Below are positions 1-9,206 of a stretch of 64,000 nucleotides of DNA, piece by piece. The notes beneath the pieces are model-generated. The model did not search any database and was not told the DNA's origin. It worked only from the letters and a program-made list of their open reading frames with translations. Position numbers and translations under genes: made by a program. The stretch comes from an uncultured Paracoccaceae bacterium (lineage in GTDB: Bacteria > Pseudomonadota > Alphaproteobacteria > Rhodobacterales > Rhodobacteraceae): positions 62,001-126,000 of the forward strand of contig CANNFE010000006.1 in assembly GCA_947503775.1 (NCBI GenBank), written 5' to 3'. Numbering within the stretch: the stretch's first letter is position 1; every line of letters starts with the position of its first letter.

Positions 1-2
1 TC

Positions 3-572
3 GATTTCGTCCCCGATGTCGTCACGATGAACCGGGCCCATTCGAGCCATTGGACGGCGCTGCCCGATCCGGCCATTGCGCATGTTCTTTGGGGCTGGGA
101 GCCGGATGGAACCGCCGAGCATCACCTGGATCTGGGAGAGATGCTGGTGCGCAACGTGCCGACGGATCTTCGTTCGCGCGATGGCGGCGCGGGGGTGCAG
201 CCGGATGGAAACTCGATCTTTATCTTCGAGGCGGGGGGGCTGTGTATCGGGCATCTGGGGCATCTGCATCACGAGCCGACAGCGGCCGATTACGCGGCTA
301 TCGGCCGGCTGGATGTGGTGATGGCGCCCGTGGATGGCGGGCTGACGCTGGATCTGGAGACGATGATCCGGGTTCTGACGCGGCTTCGCGCGTCGATCGT
401 CATTCCGATGCACTGGTTCGGCCCGGGCAATCTGGAGCGGTTTCTGGACGGGATGGAGGACGAGTTTGCCATCGAGCGGATGGGCAGCAACGAGATGACC
501 GTGTCGCTGCGCGAGCTGCCGGATCGTCCGACGGTCCGGGTGCTGCAGCCGGCATGGCTGAGAGAGGAATGA
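3..572 (+). CDS. MBL-fold metallo-hydrolase, 5'-truncated by the window edge
   Basis: The reading frame is open to the left edge (DFVPDVVT precedes the first in-window Met at 27), so only the C-terminal ~190 residues are present. The visible part has features of UlaG-like metallo-beta-lactamase-fold hydrolases: an aspartate/glycine-rich core, the GHLGHLHHEP segment that would supply metal-binding His residues, and a late PMHWFGPGN segment with another His. Substrate cannot be told. The stop overlaps the start of the next gene (ATGA at 569-572), so the two are probably co-transcribed and translationally coupled. The upstream metal-binding HxHxDH motif would lie outside the window. Confidence 0.8.
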   Translation, partial: DFVPDVVTMNRAHSSHWTALPDPAIAHVLWGWEPDGTAEHHLDLGEMLVRNVPTDLRSRDGGAGVQPDGNSIFIFEAGGLCIGHLGHLHHEPTAADYAAIGRLDVVMAPVDGGLTLDLETMIRVLTRLRASIVIPMHWFGPGNLERFLDGMEDEFAIERMGSNEMTVSLRELPDRPTVRVLQPAWLREE

Positions 573-1987
573 CGGCCCTTAAGCCCGTGACATCGGTTGA
601 TGCAAGGCTGCGGCAGGTCGTGCCGGAGGCCGCCTTTCGCGATCTGGAGCCGCGCTATCTGGAAGAGCCGCGCGGGCGCTATGCGGGGCGCGAGGGGCAG
701 GTGATCGCTCCGGCCTCGACCCAGGAGGTTGCGGCTATCATCCAAGTGGCGGCCGAGGCCCATATCCCGGTCGTGCCCTATGGGGGCGGGACTGGGCTGG
801 TCGGCGGGCAGATTGCGCCGGACGGGATCGCGCCGATCATCCTGTCGCTGGAGCGGATGACCCGGATCCGCCAGGTCTATCCGCTTGAAAACGCGATGGT
901 GGTCGAGGCGGGCGCGATCTTGGCGGATGTCCAGGTAGCCGCCGCGGAGGCGGGTCGGCTTTTTCCGTTGTCGCTGGCCTCGGAAGGATCGGCGCGGATC
1001 GGCGGGCTTTTGGCGACGAATGCGGGCGGGATCAATACGCTGCGCTACGGCAATGCGCGCGATCAGGTGCTGGGGCTTGAGGCGGTCTTGCCGGATGGGA
1101 CGATCTGGAATGGGCTGACGCGGCTTCGCAAGAACAACACAGGATACGATTTGCGGCATCTGCTGATTGGGGCAGAAGGCACGCTGGGCGTGATTACGGC
1201 GGCGGCGTTGCGGCTGCAACCGCGTCCGGTGGAAGAGGGGACGGCTGTCTTTGTCGTGCCCTCGCCCGAGGCGGCGCTGGATCTGCTGGCCTTGGCCGGA
1301 GAGCGGGTGGGCAGCGGTGTGCAGGCCTTCGAGCTGATCGGGCGGATGGGTCTGGAGTTCTTGGCCGAAACGATGCCGGACGTGCGGTTGCCGTTCACGG
1401 AGGCGCCGGACTGGATGGTTCTGGTTGATCTGGGGCTACCAGCGGGGCAATCGCAGGAGACAATGCTGGAGCAGCTCTTCGAGGCGGCGGTGAAGGCCGG
1501 GATCGTGACGGATGGCGTGATCGCGCAATCAGAGGCGCAGCGGGCCGAGTTCTGGGCCGTACGCGAAAGCATCCCCGAGGCGAACCGCCGGATCGGCTCG
1601 GTCAGCTCGCACGATATCTCGGTTCCGCTTGGGGCGATTCCGGACTTCATCCGGCGGGGCGATGAGGCGATCGCCCGGATCGGAGAGTTTCGGGTCAACT
1701 GCTTTGGACATGTGGGCGACGGGAACCTGCACTACAACGTCTTTCCGGAGCCGGGCCGCTCGCGGGCGGATCATGAGGCGGAGCGGCCGCTGGTGAAGCG
1801 GGCGGTACATGATCTGGTGGACGAGATGGGCGGCTCGGTCAGCGCCGAGCACGGGATCGGCCGGCTGAAGGTCGAGGATCTCGAGCGATATGGCGATCCG
1901 GGAAAGCTGATGGCGATGCGGGCGATCAAGGCGGCGCTGGATCCGGCGGGGATCATGAATCCGGGGGCGGTTTTGCGGGCGGTTTAG
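569..1987 (+). CDS. FAD-binding oxidase (GlcD / D-2-hydroxyglutarate dehydrogenase-like)
   Basis: 472 aa. An N-terminal FAD-binding PCMH-type domain (residues ~40-215) carries PYGGGTGLVGG and GGLLATNAGG; the C-terminal FAD-linked oxidase domain contains the metal-site-like NCFGHVGDGNLHYN and ends with SAEHGIG and DPAGIMNPG. These are hallmarks of the lactate / glycolate / D-2-hydroxyglutarate dehydrogenase family, which oxidises 2-hydroxy acids to 2-oxo acids using FAD. The exact substrate is not predictable. The ORF can be read further upstream in this frame, but ATG 569 is chosen because it overlaps the stop of the preceding gene (ATGA) and the family N-terminus begins there. Confidence 0.9.
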   Translation: MTALKPVTSVDARLRQVVPEAAFRDLEPRYLEEPRGRYAGREGQVIAPASTQEVAAIIQVAAEAHIPVVPYGGGTGLVGGQIAPDGIAPIILSLERMTRIRQVYPLENAMVVEAGAILADVQVAAAEAGRLFPLSLASEGSARIGGLLATNAGGINTLRYGNARDQVLGLEAVLPDGTIWNGLTRLRKNNTGYDLRHLLIGAEGTLGVITAAALRLQPRPVEEGTAVFVVPSPEAALDLLALAGERVGSGVQAFELIGRMGLEFLAETMPDVRLPFTEAPDWMVLVDLGLPAGQSQETMLEQLFEAAVKAGIVTDGVIAQSEAQRAEFWAVRESIPEANRRIGSVSSHDISVPLGAIPDFIRRGDEAIARIGEFRVNCFGHVGDGNLHYNVFPEPGRSRADHEAERPLVKRAVHDLVDEMGGSVSAEHGIGRLKVEDLERYGDPGKLMAMRAIKAALDPAGIMNPGAVLRAV

Positions 1988-2065
1988 GTTGCCGTTTCGG
2001 GCCTCTTACGCGTCGGGTGATAGGCGTCTTAACCTTTTGGCGAAAGGCGCGGTGCGGCCGTTTAG

Positions 2066-2097
2066 GGCGATCCCGACTAGCATCCGGCATCGCCTTT
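2066..2097 (+). terminator. Weak hairpin terminator candidate after the FAD oxidase
   Basis: GGCGAT at 2066-2071 pairs with ATCGCC at 2089-2094, followed by TTTC. The loop is long (17 nt) and the T tract short, so efficiency is doubtful. It sits 80 nt after the stop of the FAD oxidase. Confidence 0.35.
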
Positions 2098-2139
2098 CAG
2101 AACAATGCCGGAGCTGTTTCTTAGTATAACTTTTTTGTC

Positions 2140-2403
2140 TTAATTGAGGTCGGCCAGGATCTCGTCATAGGCAGCGCAAACCTCGTCAGCGGTGCCACCC
2201 TGTGCCAGTTTGGTGCTGACATCCTGCATCTTGAGCGTCAGCTCCTGCATCCGGCTGGGATCCGTGGCGGCGAGCTGCTGAACTGCCATCGTCAGGTCGG
2301 TTGCCTTCTTCTGCATCTCTTCTGCGGTGCATTCTGCGGTCGCCGCGCTTGCCGTCGCGCAGGTTGCGGCGATGAGGAAGGCGGTGCCAAGTCTGAAAGT
2401 CAT
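2140..2403 (-). CDS. Small secreted protein of unknown function
   Basis: 87 aa from ATG 2403. The N-terminus is a signal peptide (MTFRLGTAFLIAATCATASA, cleavage likely near ATA-EC), leaving a ~65-residue mature protein that is mostly helical, with two Cys (ECTAEEM and DEVCAAYDE) that could form a disulfide. The pattern of TMAVQQLAA and MQELTLKMQDV suggests a helical hairpin. An upstream in-frame extension to 2532 is rejected because it buries the signal peptide. It stands alone between a plus-strand oxidase and the salvage operon. No family recognised. Confidence 0.75.
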   Translation of the reverse strand: MTFRLGTAFLIAATCATASAATAECTAEEMQKKATDLTMAVQQLAATDPSRMQELTLKMQDVSTKLAQGGTADEVCAAYDEILADLN

Positions 2404-2544
2404 GGGGTCGTGTTTCCTTTGAAATAAAGTCAAAAAGAACCGGCGTGGGCTTTGACTCCGCACCGGCATAGCGCTGAAACCCAAAGTGATCTCAGTGCCT
2501 TGGCTTTGATCAAACGAGTTGAGAAAACACAAGTCCTTTACGTG

Positions 2545-3087
2545 CTAGTCGCCTTCGAATGCACAAAGCGCGTGGACCTGCTGGCCGAGGGCCTCCAGTT
2601 TGGCGCGGCCTCCGAGATCGGGCAGGTCGATGACGAAGGCGCAGCCGACGCATTGGGCTCCGAGGCGTTCGATGAGCTTGATGCCGGCTTCGGCGGTGCC
2701 TCCGGTGGCGAGGAGATCGTCGACCAGAAGAACGGTCTCTCCGGGATCGAGGGCGTCGTCGTGAAGCTCCATCACCGCCTCGCCATATTCGAGCTGGTAG
2801 GGTTGCTTGACGGTTTTGCCGGGCAGTTTGCCCTTTTTGCGGATCGGGACGAAGCCGGTCGAGAGCTGATGGGCGACCGCGCCGCCGAGGATGAAGCCGC
2901 GCGCCTCGAGGCCGACGACCTTGTCGATTTCAAGACCGGCATAGGGGTGCAGGAGTTGATCGACGGCGATGCGAAAGCCGCGCGGGTCGGAGAAAAGCGT
3001 GGTAACATCGCGGAACATGATGCCCGGCTCGGGAAAATCGGGGATCGTGCGGATATAGTCGCGGACGGTGCGGGCCATGTCCTTCAT
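2545..3087 (-). CDS. apt: Adenine phosphoribosyltransferase
   Basis: 180 aa, usual length. It condenses adenine with PRPP to AMP in purine salvage, in the cytoplasm. Type I PRTase features: [12 protein letters not shown] near residue 20, [19 protein letters not shown] (flexible loop) and the PRPP-binding [17 protein letters not shown] 3087 overlaps the stop of the lysE-like gene (ATGA), which fixes the start. Being in one operon with mtnP makes metabolic sense, because MtnP releases adenine that Apt re-uses. Confidence 0.95.
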   Translation of the reverse strand: MKDMARTVRDYIRTIPDFPEPGIMFRDVTTLFSDPRGFRIAVDQLLHPYAGLEIDKVVGLEARGFILGGAVAHQLSTGFVPIRKKGKLPGKTVKQPYQLEYGEAVMELHDDALDPGETVLLVDDLLATGGTAEAGIKLIERLGAQCVGCAFVIDLPDLGGRAKLEALGQQVHALCAFEGD

Positions 3088-3713
3088 TGCGTGGCTCTCC
3101 TTAGCGTGGCGGTCATCAGGCCCATGCCGATCAAGGCGGCGCCTCCGAGCCGGGTCAGGCCGGTCAGGACGGAGGGGCGGCCTATCGTCGTGCGGAGCCG
3201 GTCGGCCAAGAGGGCATAGGCCAGAGCATTGAGCGCGGCAAGCGTCACGAAGGTGGCAATGAGGATCGCGAATTGCGGGGCAAGGGGCGCCTGGGGCTGC
3301 AGGAATTGTGGAACGAAGGCGATGAAGAAGGCGATGGATTTGGGATTGAGCGCGGTGACCGTCGCGGTGTGGCCGAAGATGCGGCTGGCGCGGGTTGCCG
3401 GGACATCCGTGGGGGCGAGGCCACCCGAGGGCGCGCTGCGCAACAGCTTGATCCCGAGCCAGACGAGATAGGCCGCGCCGATCCATTTCAGGATCGTGAA
3501 GGCGGTGGCCGAGGCGAGAACGAGCGCGCCGAGACCGGCGAGGGAAGCGGTCATGGCGATGAGATCTCCGGTCGCGACGCCAAGGGCGGACGCGACGGCG
3601 ACGCGGCGGCCCTGGCTGATCGCGTAGCTGAGAACGAGAAGGACGGTCGGTCCTGGGATCAGGAGAAGCGCCGTGGCGGCGGCGACGAAGGTCAGCCAGA
3701 GATCGAGCGGCAT
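3084..3713 (-). CDS. LysE/RhtB family exporter
   Basis: 209 aa, about six transmembrane helices. The N-terminal [21 protein letters not shown] and ALGVATGDL motifs are diagnostic of LysE/RhtB amino-acid exporters, and [18 protein letters not shown] is the conserved mid-protein motif. Substrate is unknown; the family exports Lys, Thr, homoserine or related small molecules. It lies 10 nt downstream of mtnP and overlaps apt by 4 nt, so it is embedded in the MTA/adenine salvage operon. A longer in-frame ORF to 3872 overlaps mtnP and is not used. Confidence 0.9.
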   Translation of the reverse strand: MPLDLWLTFVAAATALLLIPGPTVLLVLSYAISQGRRVAVASALGVATGDLIAMTASLAGLGALVLASATAFTILKWIGAAYLVWLGIKLLRSAPSGGLAPTDVPATRASRIFGHTATVTALNPKSIAFFIAFVPQFLQPQAPLAPQFAILIATFVTLAALNALAYALLADRLRTTIGRPSVLTGLTRLGGAALIGMGLMTATLRRATQ

Positions 3714-3723
3714 GAGGAGCTCC

Positions 3724-4596
3724 CTAAAGAATGCGCCCGGCGATTGTGCCGAGTTTGGTGACGAGGGCCGGGTCGCGGTGCGTCGGTGCAGTGAGGATGG
3801 CGTGATCGAGTGCGCGGTCGCAGCCTTCGGGGCAGGGATCGCGGCTCGTGTTGAGAGCCGAGGGGAGAGCACGGATAAGGGCGCGCGCCTGATCTGCGTT
3901 TGACTTGGCAGTGGCGAGGATGTCGGTGATCGAGACGGCGCCGTGGTCCGGGTGCCAGCTGTCGTAGTCGGTGATCATGGCGACGGTCAGATAGCACAGC
4001 TCGGCCTCGCGGGCGAGGCGGGCCTCGGGCATGGCGGTCATGCCGATGACGTCGCAGCCCAGCGTCTCGCGATAAAGGCGGCTTTCGGCGAGGGAGGAAA
4101 ATTGCGGGCCCTCCATGGCCAGATAGGTGCCGCCGCGATGAGCTTTTACGGCGGCGGTGGCGCAGGCGGTTGCGACGGCATCCGCCAGCCGGTCGCAGGC
4201 AGGATGGGCGAGGCTGACATGGGCCACGCAGCCGGTGCCGAAGAAGCTGGAGGGGCGGGCCTTCGTGCGGTCGATATACTGATCGACGAGGACGAAATGG
4301 CCCGGTGCCATTTCGTCACGGAAGGATCCGCAAGCCGAGATCGAAAGCACATCTGTGACACCGAGCTGCTTGAGCGCGTCGATATTGGCCCGATAGGGGA
4401 TCGTGTCCGGCGCGTGGACATGGCCGCGACCGTGGCGCGGCAGAAAGGCTAGCGGCAGGCCGTCCAGTCGGCCCGTCAGGATCTGGTCGGATGGCGCGCC
4501 CCAAGAGGTCGTCATCGACTGCCAGATCGAGTCTTGCAGCCCGTCGATGCCATAAAGGCCCGATCCACCGATAATGCCGAGATAGGTCTTTGTCAT
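3724..4596 (-). CDS. mtnP: S-methyl-5'-thioadenosine phosphorylase
   Basis: 290 aa. Phosphorolyses 5'-methylthioadenosine to adenine and methylthioribose-1-phosphate, recycling the by-product of polyamine and homoserine-lactone synthesis. The PNP/MTAP family signature is clear: IIGGSGLYGIDG at the N-terminus, FLPRHGRGH, VLSISACGSFRDEM, EGPQFSSLAESRLYR and GMTAMPEARLAREAELCY. ATG 4596 gives the canonical MTKTYLGIIGGSG start; the longer ORF to 4740 is discounted. First gene of the mtnP-lysE-apt operon, divergent from the SulP gene. Confidence 0.95.
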   Translation of the reverse strand: MTKTYLGIIGGSGLYGIDGLQDSIWQSMTTSWGAPSDQILTGRLDGLPLAFLPRHGRGHVHAPDTIPYRANIDALKQLGVTDVLSISACGSFRDEMAPGHFVLVDQYIDRTKARPSSFFGTGCVAHVSLAHPACDRLADAVATACATAAVKAHRGGTYLAMEGPQFSSLAESRLYRETLGCDVIGMTAMPEARLAREAELCYLTVAMITDYDSWHPDHGAVSITDILATAKSNADQARALIRALPSALNTSRDPCPEGCDRALDHAILTAPTHRDPALVTKLGTIAGRIL

Positions 4597-4845
4597 GAAG
4601 CGATGCGTTCCAGGATCGGCCCATGCGATCATGACAATCCGTGCCGGAATAGGGAAGACATCTCTTGAGGACGCTCCGGATCCAGCGCATCCGGAGCCGT
4701 TGAGCCATGCATACAACACATATCCGGGACGCGGCGGCACGGGTTGCCAAACGCGTCCGGAGAGCCGAAAGACAGCTATCAGAGCGAGGCGGCTTGCGGG
4801 CTATGTCTTGTCCGATCATGGATCCCGAATCGAAGGACGATACCC

Positions 4846-6519
4846 ATGGCCCGAGCCATTCTGGCGGCATTCGCCGACCGTCTGTCGTTGACCGAGCTGA
4901 GCGGCGCCGATGAAAAGCTGACGCCGACCCGCATCAAGATCGAGCTTTTGTCCGGTTTGACGGTGGCGCTGGCGCTTGTGCCAGAGGCGGTGGCCTTTGC
5001 CTTTGTCGCGGGCGTGCATCCGCTGGTGGGGCTTTATGCGGCGTTTCTTGTGGGGCTGATCACGGCGCTGATCGGCGGGCGGCCCGGCATGATCTCGGGC
5101 GCGACAGGCGCGCTGGCGGTCGTGATGGTGGCCTTGGTGGCCGATCACGGGGTTGAGTACCTTTTCGCGACGGTGATCCTGATGGGGCTTTTGCAGATCA
5201 CGGCGGGGGCCCTGCGATGGGGCAAGTTCATCCGTCTTGTGCCGCATCCGGTGATGCTGGGCTTTGTGAACGGGCTGGCCATCGTGATTTTCCTGGCGCA
5301 GCTTAGCCAGTTTCAGGTCGCGGGGACGGCCGATCCGTCCCATCACGGGCTGCTGCCCGATGGCGACTGGCTGCCTGCGGCGACGCTGTATCTGATGCTG
5401 GGTCTGACGGCGCTGACGATGGCGATCATCTGGGGCATGCCCAAGATCACCAACGCGATCCCCGCGCCGCTCGCTGGGATCGGGATCGTTGCGATCCTCG
5501 TGATCGCGCTGGGTCTCGATGTGCCGCGCGTCGGCGATCTGGCCTCGATCAGTGGCGGTTTCCCGGGCTTTCACATCCCGTTTACCTTCTCAGAGGAGCC
5601 CGTTCGGGGCCTTTACGACGGGTTCCTTGCGCCGTTCACGATGGAGACGTTCTGGATTATCCTGCCCTATGCGGTGATCCTTGCTGCCATTGGTCTGATC
5701 GAGAGCCTGCTGACGCTGAACCTTGTCGGTGAGATCACCAACAAGCGGGGCGGAGCCAGCCAGGAATGCATCGCGCAGGGCGTGGCCAATACCGTCACCG
5801 GCTTTTTCGGCGGGATGGGCGGCTGCGCGATGATCGGCCAGTCGATGATCAACGTGAAATCCGGCGGCCGCACGCGGATCGCGGGTATCGCGGCGGCGCT
5901 GTTCCTGCTGACTTTCATCCTTGTCGCCTCGCCGATCATCGAGGTGATTCCGCTGGCCGCTCTGGTCGGGGTGATGTTCATGGTGGTGATCGGGACCTTT
6001 GCCTGGAATTCGCTCAAGATCCTGTTTCGGGTGCCGAAGGCGGATGCGTTCGTCATCCTTCTGGTGACGGTCGTGACCGTCTATGAGGACCTCGCGGTGG
6101 CGGTCGTCGTGGGCGTGATCGTCTCGGCGCTGGTCTATGCGTGGGGCAATGCCAAGCGGATCTGGGCGAAAAGTTATGTCACGCCCGAAGGCGCGAAGGT
6201 CTATCAGGTGCAAGGCCCGCTCTTTTTCGGGTCGTCCGATGGGTTCAGCGAGCTTTTCGATGTCGATGGCGACCCGCAGACCGTGATCGTCGATTTCGAT
6301 GCGAGCCGGGTGGTCGATCAGTCGGCCTTGCAGGCAATCGAGGCGGTGGCCTTGAAATACGAGACCGCCGGCAAGCGGATTCAATTGCGGCATCTGAGCC
6401 GGGATTGCCACCAGCTTTTGCAGAAGGCCGGGCATTTGATGGTCGATAGCGATGACGATCCCGACTATGCTGTCGCGGTGGATTACGGGGTGCGGACCGG
6501 GATCCTCGGCAGTCACTAG
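4846..6519 (+). CDS. SulP family anion transporter with STAS domain
   Basis: 557 aa inner-membrane protein. Residues ~20-430 hold 10-12 hydrophobic helices, including ALALVPEAVAFAFVAGVHP and GRPGMISGATGALAVVM, typical of SulP/SLC26 transporters. Residues ~445-545 form a STAS domain (VYQVQGPLFFGSS...VIVDFDASRVVDQSALQAIE). The family moves sulfate, bicarbonate or other anions; several bacterial members are bicarbonate transporters, but the substrate cannot be assigned here. ATG 4846 is preceded by an AAGGAC Shine-Dalgarno. The stop overlaps the stop of the convergent acetyltransferase (CTAG). Confidence 0.9.
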   Translation: MARAILAAFADRLSLTELSGADEKLTPTRIKIELLSGLTVALALVPEAVAFAFVAGVHPLVGLYAAFLVGLITALIGGRPGMISGATGALAVVMVALVADHGVEYLFATVILMGLLQITAGALRWGKFIRLVPHPVMLGFVNGLAIVIFLAQLSQFQVAGTADPSHHGLLPDGDWLPAATLYLMLGLTALTMAIIWGMPKITNAIPAPLAGIGIVAILVIALGLDVPRVGDLASISGGFPGFHIPFTFSEEPVRGLYDGFLAPFTMETFWIILPYAVILAAIGLIESLLTLNLVGEITNKRGGASQECIAQGVANTVTGFFGGMGGCAMIGQSMINVKSGGRTRIAGIAAALFLLTFILVASPIIEVIPLAALVGVMFMVVIGTFAWNSLKILFRVPKADAFVILLVTVVTVYEDLAVAVVVGVIVSALVYAWGNAKRIWAKSYVTPEGAKVYQVQGPLFFGSSDGFSELFDVDGDPQTVIVDFDASRVVDQSALQAIEAVALKYETAGKRIQLRHLSRDCHQLLQKAGHLMVDSDDDPDYAVAVDYGVRTGILGSH

Positions 6520-7172
6520 GGCGATGCGGCCGCGGCCCGTTCAAGGGCGGCGACGTCGGATCCTTCGATCAGGCTGCGATGCGCCGCGATCTTCTCGAGC
6601 GGCCAGTCCCACCATGCGAGGGCGGTCAGGATTTCGACCTCTCCCGGAGAAAAGCGCAGTCGGGCGACTTGCGCGGGATTGCCGGTGACGATGGCGTAGT
6701 CGGGGACGCTCCCGCGCACGACGGCGCCTGCGCCGATGATGGCGCCGTTTCCGATCGTCGTGCCGGGTAGGATCAGGCTGCCATAGCCGAGCCAGACGTC
6801 GTTGCCGATGCATGTGTCGCGTGTGTCGGGCTGGTATCCGATCATTGTCTCGGGATCGAAGATCGTGAAGGGAAAGGTGGTCAGGCCGTCCATCGCGTGA
6901 TTGGCGCTGGCCGTGATGAAGCGGGTGCCATGGGCGATCTGGCAGAAGCGCCCGATCACGAGCCGCTCGGCGGAGAAGGGGAAGAGATAGGGCGCAAGGC
7001 GTGCGGCGTAGTCGGAGGGATCCTCAGGCGGGTCGAAGTCCGAGTAATAGGTGCAGTCGCCGACCTCGATCCCGGGATGATCGATGACCCGGCTCAGGTG
7101 AACAGTGCCCTGATGCCGGGACCCGTCCGGAAGGCGGATCGGATAACGCTGCTCTGGATCCGGCAGGCCCAT
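6516..7172 (-). CDS. CatB-related O-acetyltransferase (left-handed beta-helix)
   Basis: 218 aa. Hexapeptide-repeat protein of the xenobiotic acetyltransferase (CatB/Vat) subfamily: VIGRFCQIAHGTRFITASANHAMDG contains the catalytic-type His, followed by CIGNDVWLGYGSLILPGTTIGNGAIIGAGAVV turns and PDYAIVTGNPAQVARLRF, a standard CatB end. Predicted to transfer acetyl from acetyl-CoA to a hydroxyl of an unknown acceptor; resistance is not implied. Starts one nucleotide after the stop of the flavin reductase gene, so they form a two-gene operon. Confidence 0.85.
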   Translation of the reverse strand: MGLPDPEQRYPIRLPDGSRHQGTVHLSRVIDHPGIEVGDCTYYSDFDPPEDPSDYAARLAPYLFPFSAERLVIGRFCQIAHGTRFITASANHAMDGLTTFPFTIFDPETMIGYQPDTRDTCIGNDVWLGYGSLILPGTTIGNGAIIGAGAVVRGSVPDYAIVTGNPAQVARLRFSPGEVEILTALAWWDWPLEKIAAHRSLIEGSDVAALERAAAASP

Positions 7173-7173
7173 A

Positions 7174-7779
7174 TCAGTCGTCCGGGCGCTGGAGCGAGAA
7201 GAGATCGGTCACGCGAGTATAGTCGCGGTAGCCCAGCCGGGCAAGCGGCTCGTAGGTGGTGACATCGAAGCGGCCGTCCTTGAGGCAGTCGTCGCGCAGA
7301 TGAATGCCGATGACTTCGCCCAGAACGAGGAAGTTGGCCTCTCCCGCAAGCTGGATGATCTGGCTCATCCGGCATTCGAGCGTTGCAGGTGCCCCGGCGA
7401 CGCGCGAGCAGGCGATTGTTTCGCAGTCCGCCCGCTCGATCCCGGCAAGGGTGAATTCGTCGGTCTCTTTTTCCCACGGGCCGGAGGTTCGGTTCATCGC
7501 GTCACGCATCTCGTAGGCGACGGTGTTGACGCAAAAGACACCGGTGTCGCGAATATTGGCGACGCTGTCCTTGGTGCCGTCGCGGTCGGGCTTGGTCGAG
7601 GTCGAGGCGAACATGACCTGCGGCGGGACGTAAGCGACGGCATTGAAGAAGGAATAGGGCGCGAGATTTTCGCTGCCATCATTGGCGCGGGTCGAGATCC
7701 AGCCGATCGGACGCGGCGAGACCACGGCGTTGAAGGGATTGAAGGGCAGGCCATGGCCGTCTTCGGGGCGGTAGAACAT
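7174..7779 (-). CDS. Flavin reductase-like (FMN-binding split-barrel) protein
   Basis: 201 aa. NPFNAVVSPRPIGWISTR and NLAPYSFFNAVAYVPP are the conserved FMN-binding start of flavin-reductase-like domain proteins, followed by DSVANIRDTGVFCVNT. Such proteins bind FMN and act as NAD(P)H:flavin reductases or as flavoproteins of unknown partner. ATG 7779 is preferred over the in-frame TTG at 7782. Upstream of, and co-oriented with, the CatB-like gene. Confidence 0.85.
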   Translation of the reverse strand: MFYRPEDGHGLPFNPFNAVVSPRPIGWISTRANDGSENLAPYSFFNAVAYVPPQVMFASTSTKPDRDGTKDSVANIRDTGVFCVNTVAYEMRDAMNRTSGPWEKETDEFTLAGIERADCETIACSRVAGAPATLECRMSQIIQLAGEANFLVLGEVIGIHLRDDCLKDGRFDVTTYEPLARLGYRDYTRVTDLFSLQRPDD

Positions 7780-7864
7780 CAAGGCCTCTCGAGCTGATGG
7801 TGCAGATCCGGATTACACTCGCAATATCGGCATGTTAACGCTCGGTCCAGTTCGGAGCTGCGGC

Positions 7865-8350
7865 ATGATCTTTTCACAGGAAACGCCCGAGGATTGGTGG
7901 GAGGTCGAAGCGCTCTTCGATCTTTGTTTTGCGCCGGGCCGCGAGGCGCTCTCCTCTTACCGTTTGCGGGACGGTATTGCGCCGGTTGCTGCGCTGTGCC
8001 GAACCGCGCGGGACGAAAGCGGTGTTCTGGGCGGCGCTATCCGCTTCTGGCCTGTGCGTGTGGGCGCGCAAACGGCGGTTTTGCTGGGGCCGGTCGCTGT
8101 TCACCCCACGCGGCAGGGGGAGGGCCTGGGGGCCGCGCTGATGCGGGAGGGCCTTGGGCAGGCGCGCCGGGCAGGCTGGGTCCGGGCGCTGCTGGTGGGC
8201 GATGCGCCCTATTACGAGCGGTTCGGGTTTCGCAAGCTCGAGGGCGTCGTGATGCCGCCGCCCACCAATCCCGAGAGGGTGCTGGGCCTCGATCTGGCCC
8301 CGCCGGGATGGGCGTGTCTTGAAGGCAACGTGGAGCGGGCTTGCAATTGA
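7865..8350 (+). CDS. GNAT family N-acetyltransferase (YhbS-like)
   Basis: 161 aa. The core VLLGPVAVHPTRQGEGLGAALMREGL is motif A of GNAT enzymes (acetyl-CoA pyrophosphate loop as QGEGLG), with ALLVGDAPYYERFGFR after it; the GD.PYY.RFGF pattern is the YhbS-like subfamily. Acceptor unknown. The ORF can be extended to 7832, but ATG 7865 (MIFSQETPEDWWEVEALFD) gives the usual N-terminus. Confidence 0.85.
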   Translation: MIFSQETPEDWWEVEALFDLCFAPGREALSSYRLRDGIAPVAALCRTARDESGVLGGAIRFWPVRVGAQTAVLLGPVAVHPTRQGEGLGAALMREGLGQARRAGWVRALLVGDAPYYERFGFRKLEGVVMPPPTNPERVLGLDLAPPGWACLEGNVERACN

Positions 8351-8381
8351 AATTCTCCCCGGACGGGCGCATCTATAGGAC

Positions 8382-9206
8382 ATGAGCGACGCGCACACCG
8401 AGATCGAACCGCAAAGCCCCGCGCAGGTGCCGCAGCCGATCGACGCGGAAACGAGAGCCGAGATTGAAGCGATGGCGCGCCGTCAGAGGCGGGCGAACGG
8501 TCTTCTTATGAAGGTCATCACCTTTGCAGGCGGACAGGTCGAGGACGGTCTGAAGATGTTGCCGCAGGGTGTGCGCACGCAGGTCGAGAAATCGGCGCGC
8601 AATGCGCTTGAGATCAGCTATGGCGCGGCGCGGCGCAGCCGGGACAGCTCGGCCCTTGCGCGCATTGTCGGAGAGCAGACCAGCGATCGATCGCACAAGG
8701 TGATGGCGGCCGTCTCGGGCGCGCTTGGTGGGGTCGGCGGGCTTCCCACGGCTCTGGCCGAGTTGCCGGTTGCGACGACCGTGATCTTCCGGGCCGTTCA
8801 AAGCGTGGCGGAGGCCCATGGAGAGGATCCTTTGTCCGAAGAGACGCGGATCGAATGCTTGCGGGTCTTTGGGAGCGGCGGGCCGGGGGCCGAGGATGAC
8901 GGCGTCGATACCAGTTTTATCGGGGCCCGGCTGAGCCTTTCGGGGGCGGCCGTGCATGGGCTGATCGCCCGCGTTGCGCCTAAATTCGCCGCTGTGTTGA
9001 GCCAGAAGCTTGCCACGCAGGCAGTGCCATTGATCGGGGCCGTTGCGGGGGCGGGGATCAATGCGAGCTTTACGAACTACTATGTGGAGCTTGCGCATGT
9101 GCATTTCGGGCTGCGCAGGCTGGCCAGAACCCATGGCGAAGAGGCTGTTCTGGATCTCTTTCACGCAGCGATGGTGGCCCGCGACGTGCCGGTGCGGCGC
9201 GCCTAG
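8382..9206 (+). CDS. EcsC family protein
   Basis: 274 aa. Resembles the EcsC-like family named after a Bacillus protein of unclear function. A helical N-terminal half is followed by a Gly/Ala-rich AAVSGALGGVGGLPTALAELP segment and a hydrophobic VPLIGAVAGAGINASFTNYY segment that probably associates with membrane; the GxxGxGxxAxxNxxF pattern near the end is typical of the family. No enzymatic motif is seen. Its stop overlaps that of the convergent hybrid kinase (CTAG at 9203-9206). Confidence 0.8.
   Translation: MSDAHTEIEPQSPAQVPQPIDAETRAEIEAMARRQRRANGLLMKVITFAGGQVEDGLKMLPQGVRTQVEKSARNALEISYGAARRSRDSSALARIVGEQTSDRSHKVMAAVSGALGGVGGLPTALAELPVATTVIFRAVQSVAEAHGEDPLSEETRIECLRVFGSGGPGAEDDGVDTSFIGARLSLSGAAVHGLIARVAPKFAAVLSQKLATQAVPLIGAVAGAGINASFTNYYVELAHVHFGLRRLARTHGEEAVLDLFHAAMVARDVPVRRA

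Noticed and set aside
2404-2532. N-terminal extension of the small secreted protein
   Set aside because: It would place 43 residues before a clear signal peptide.
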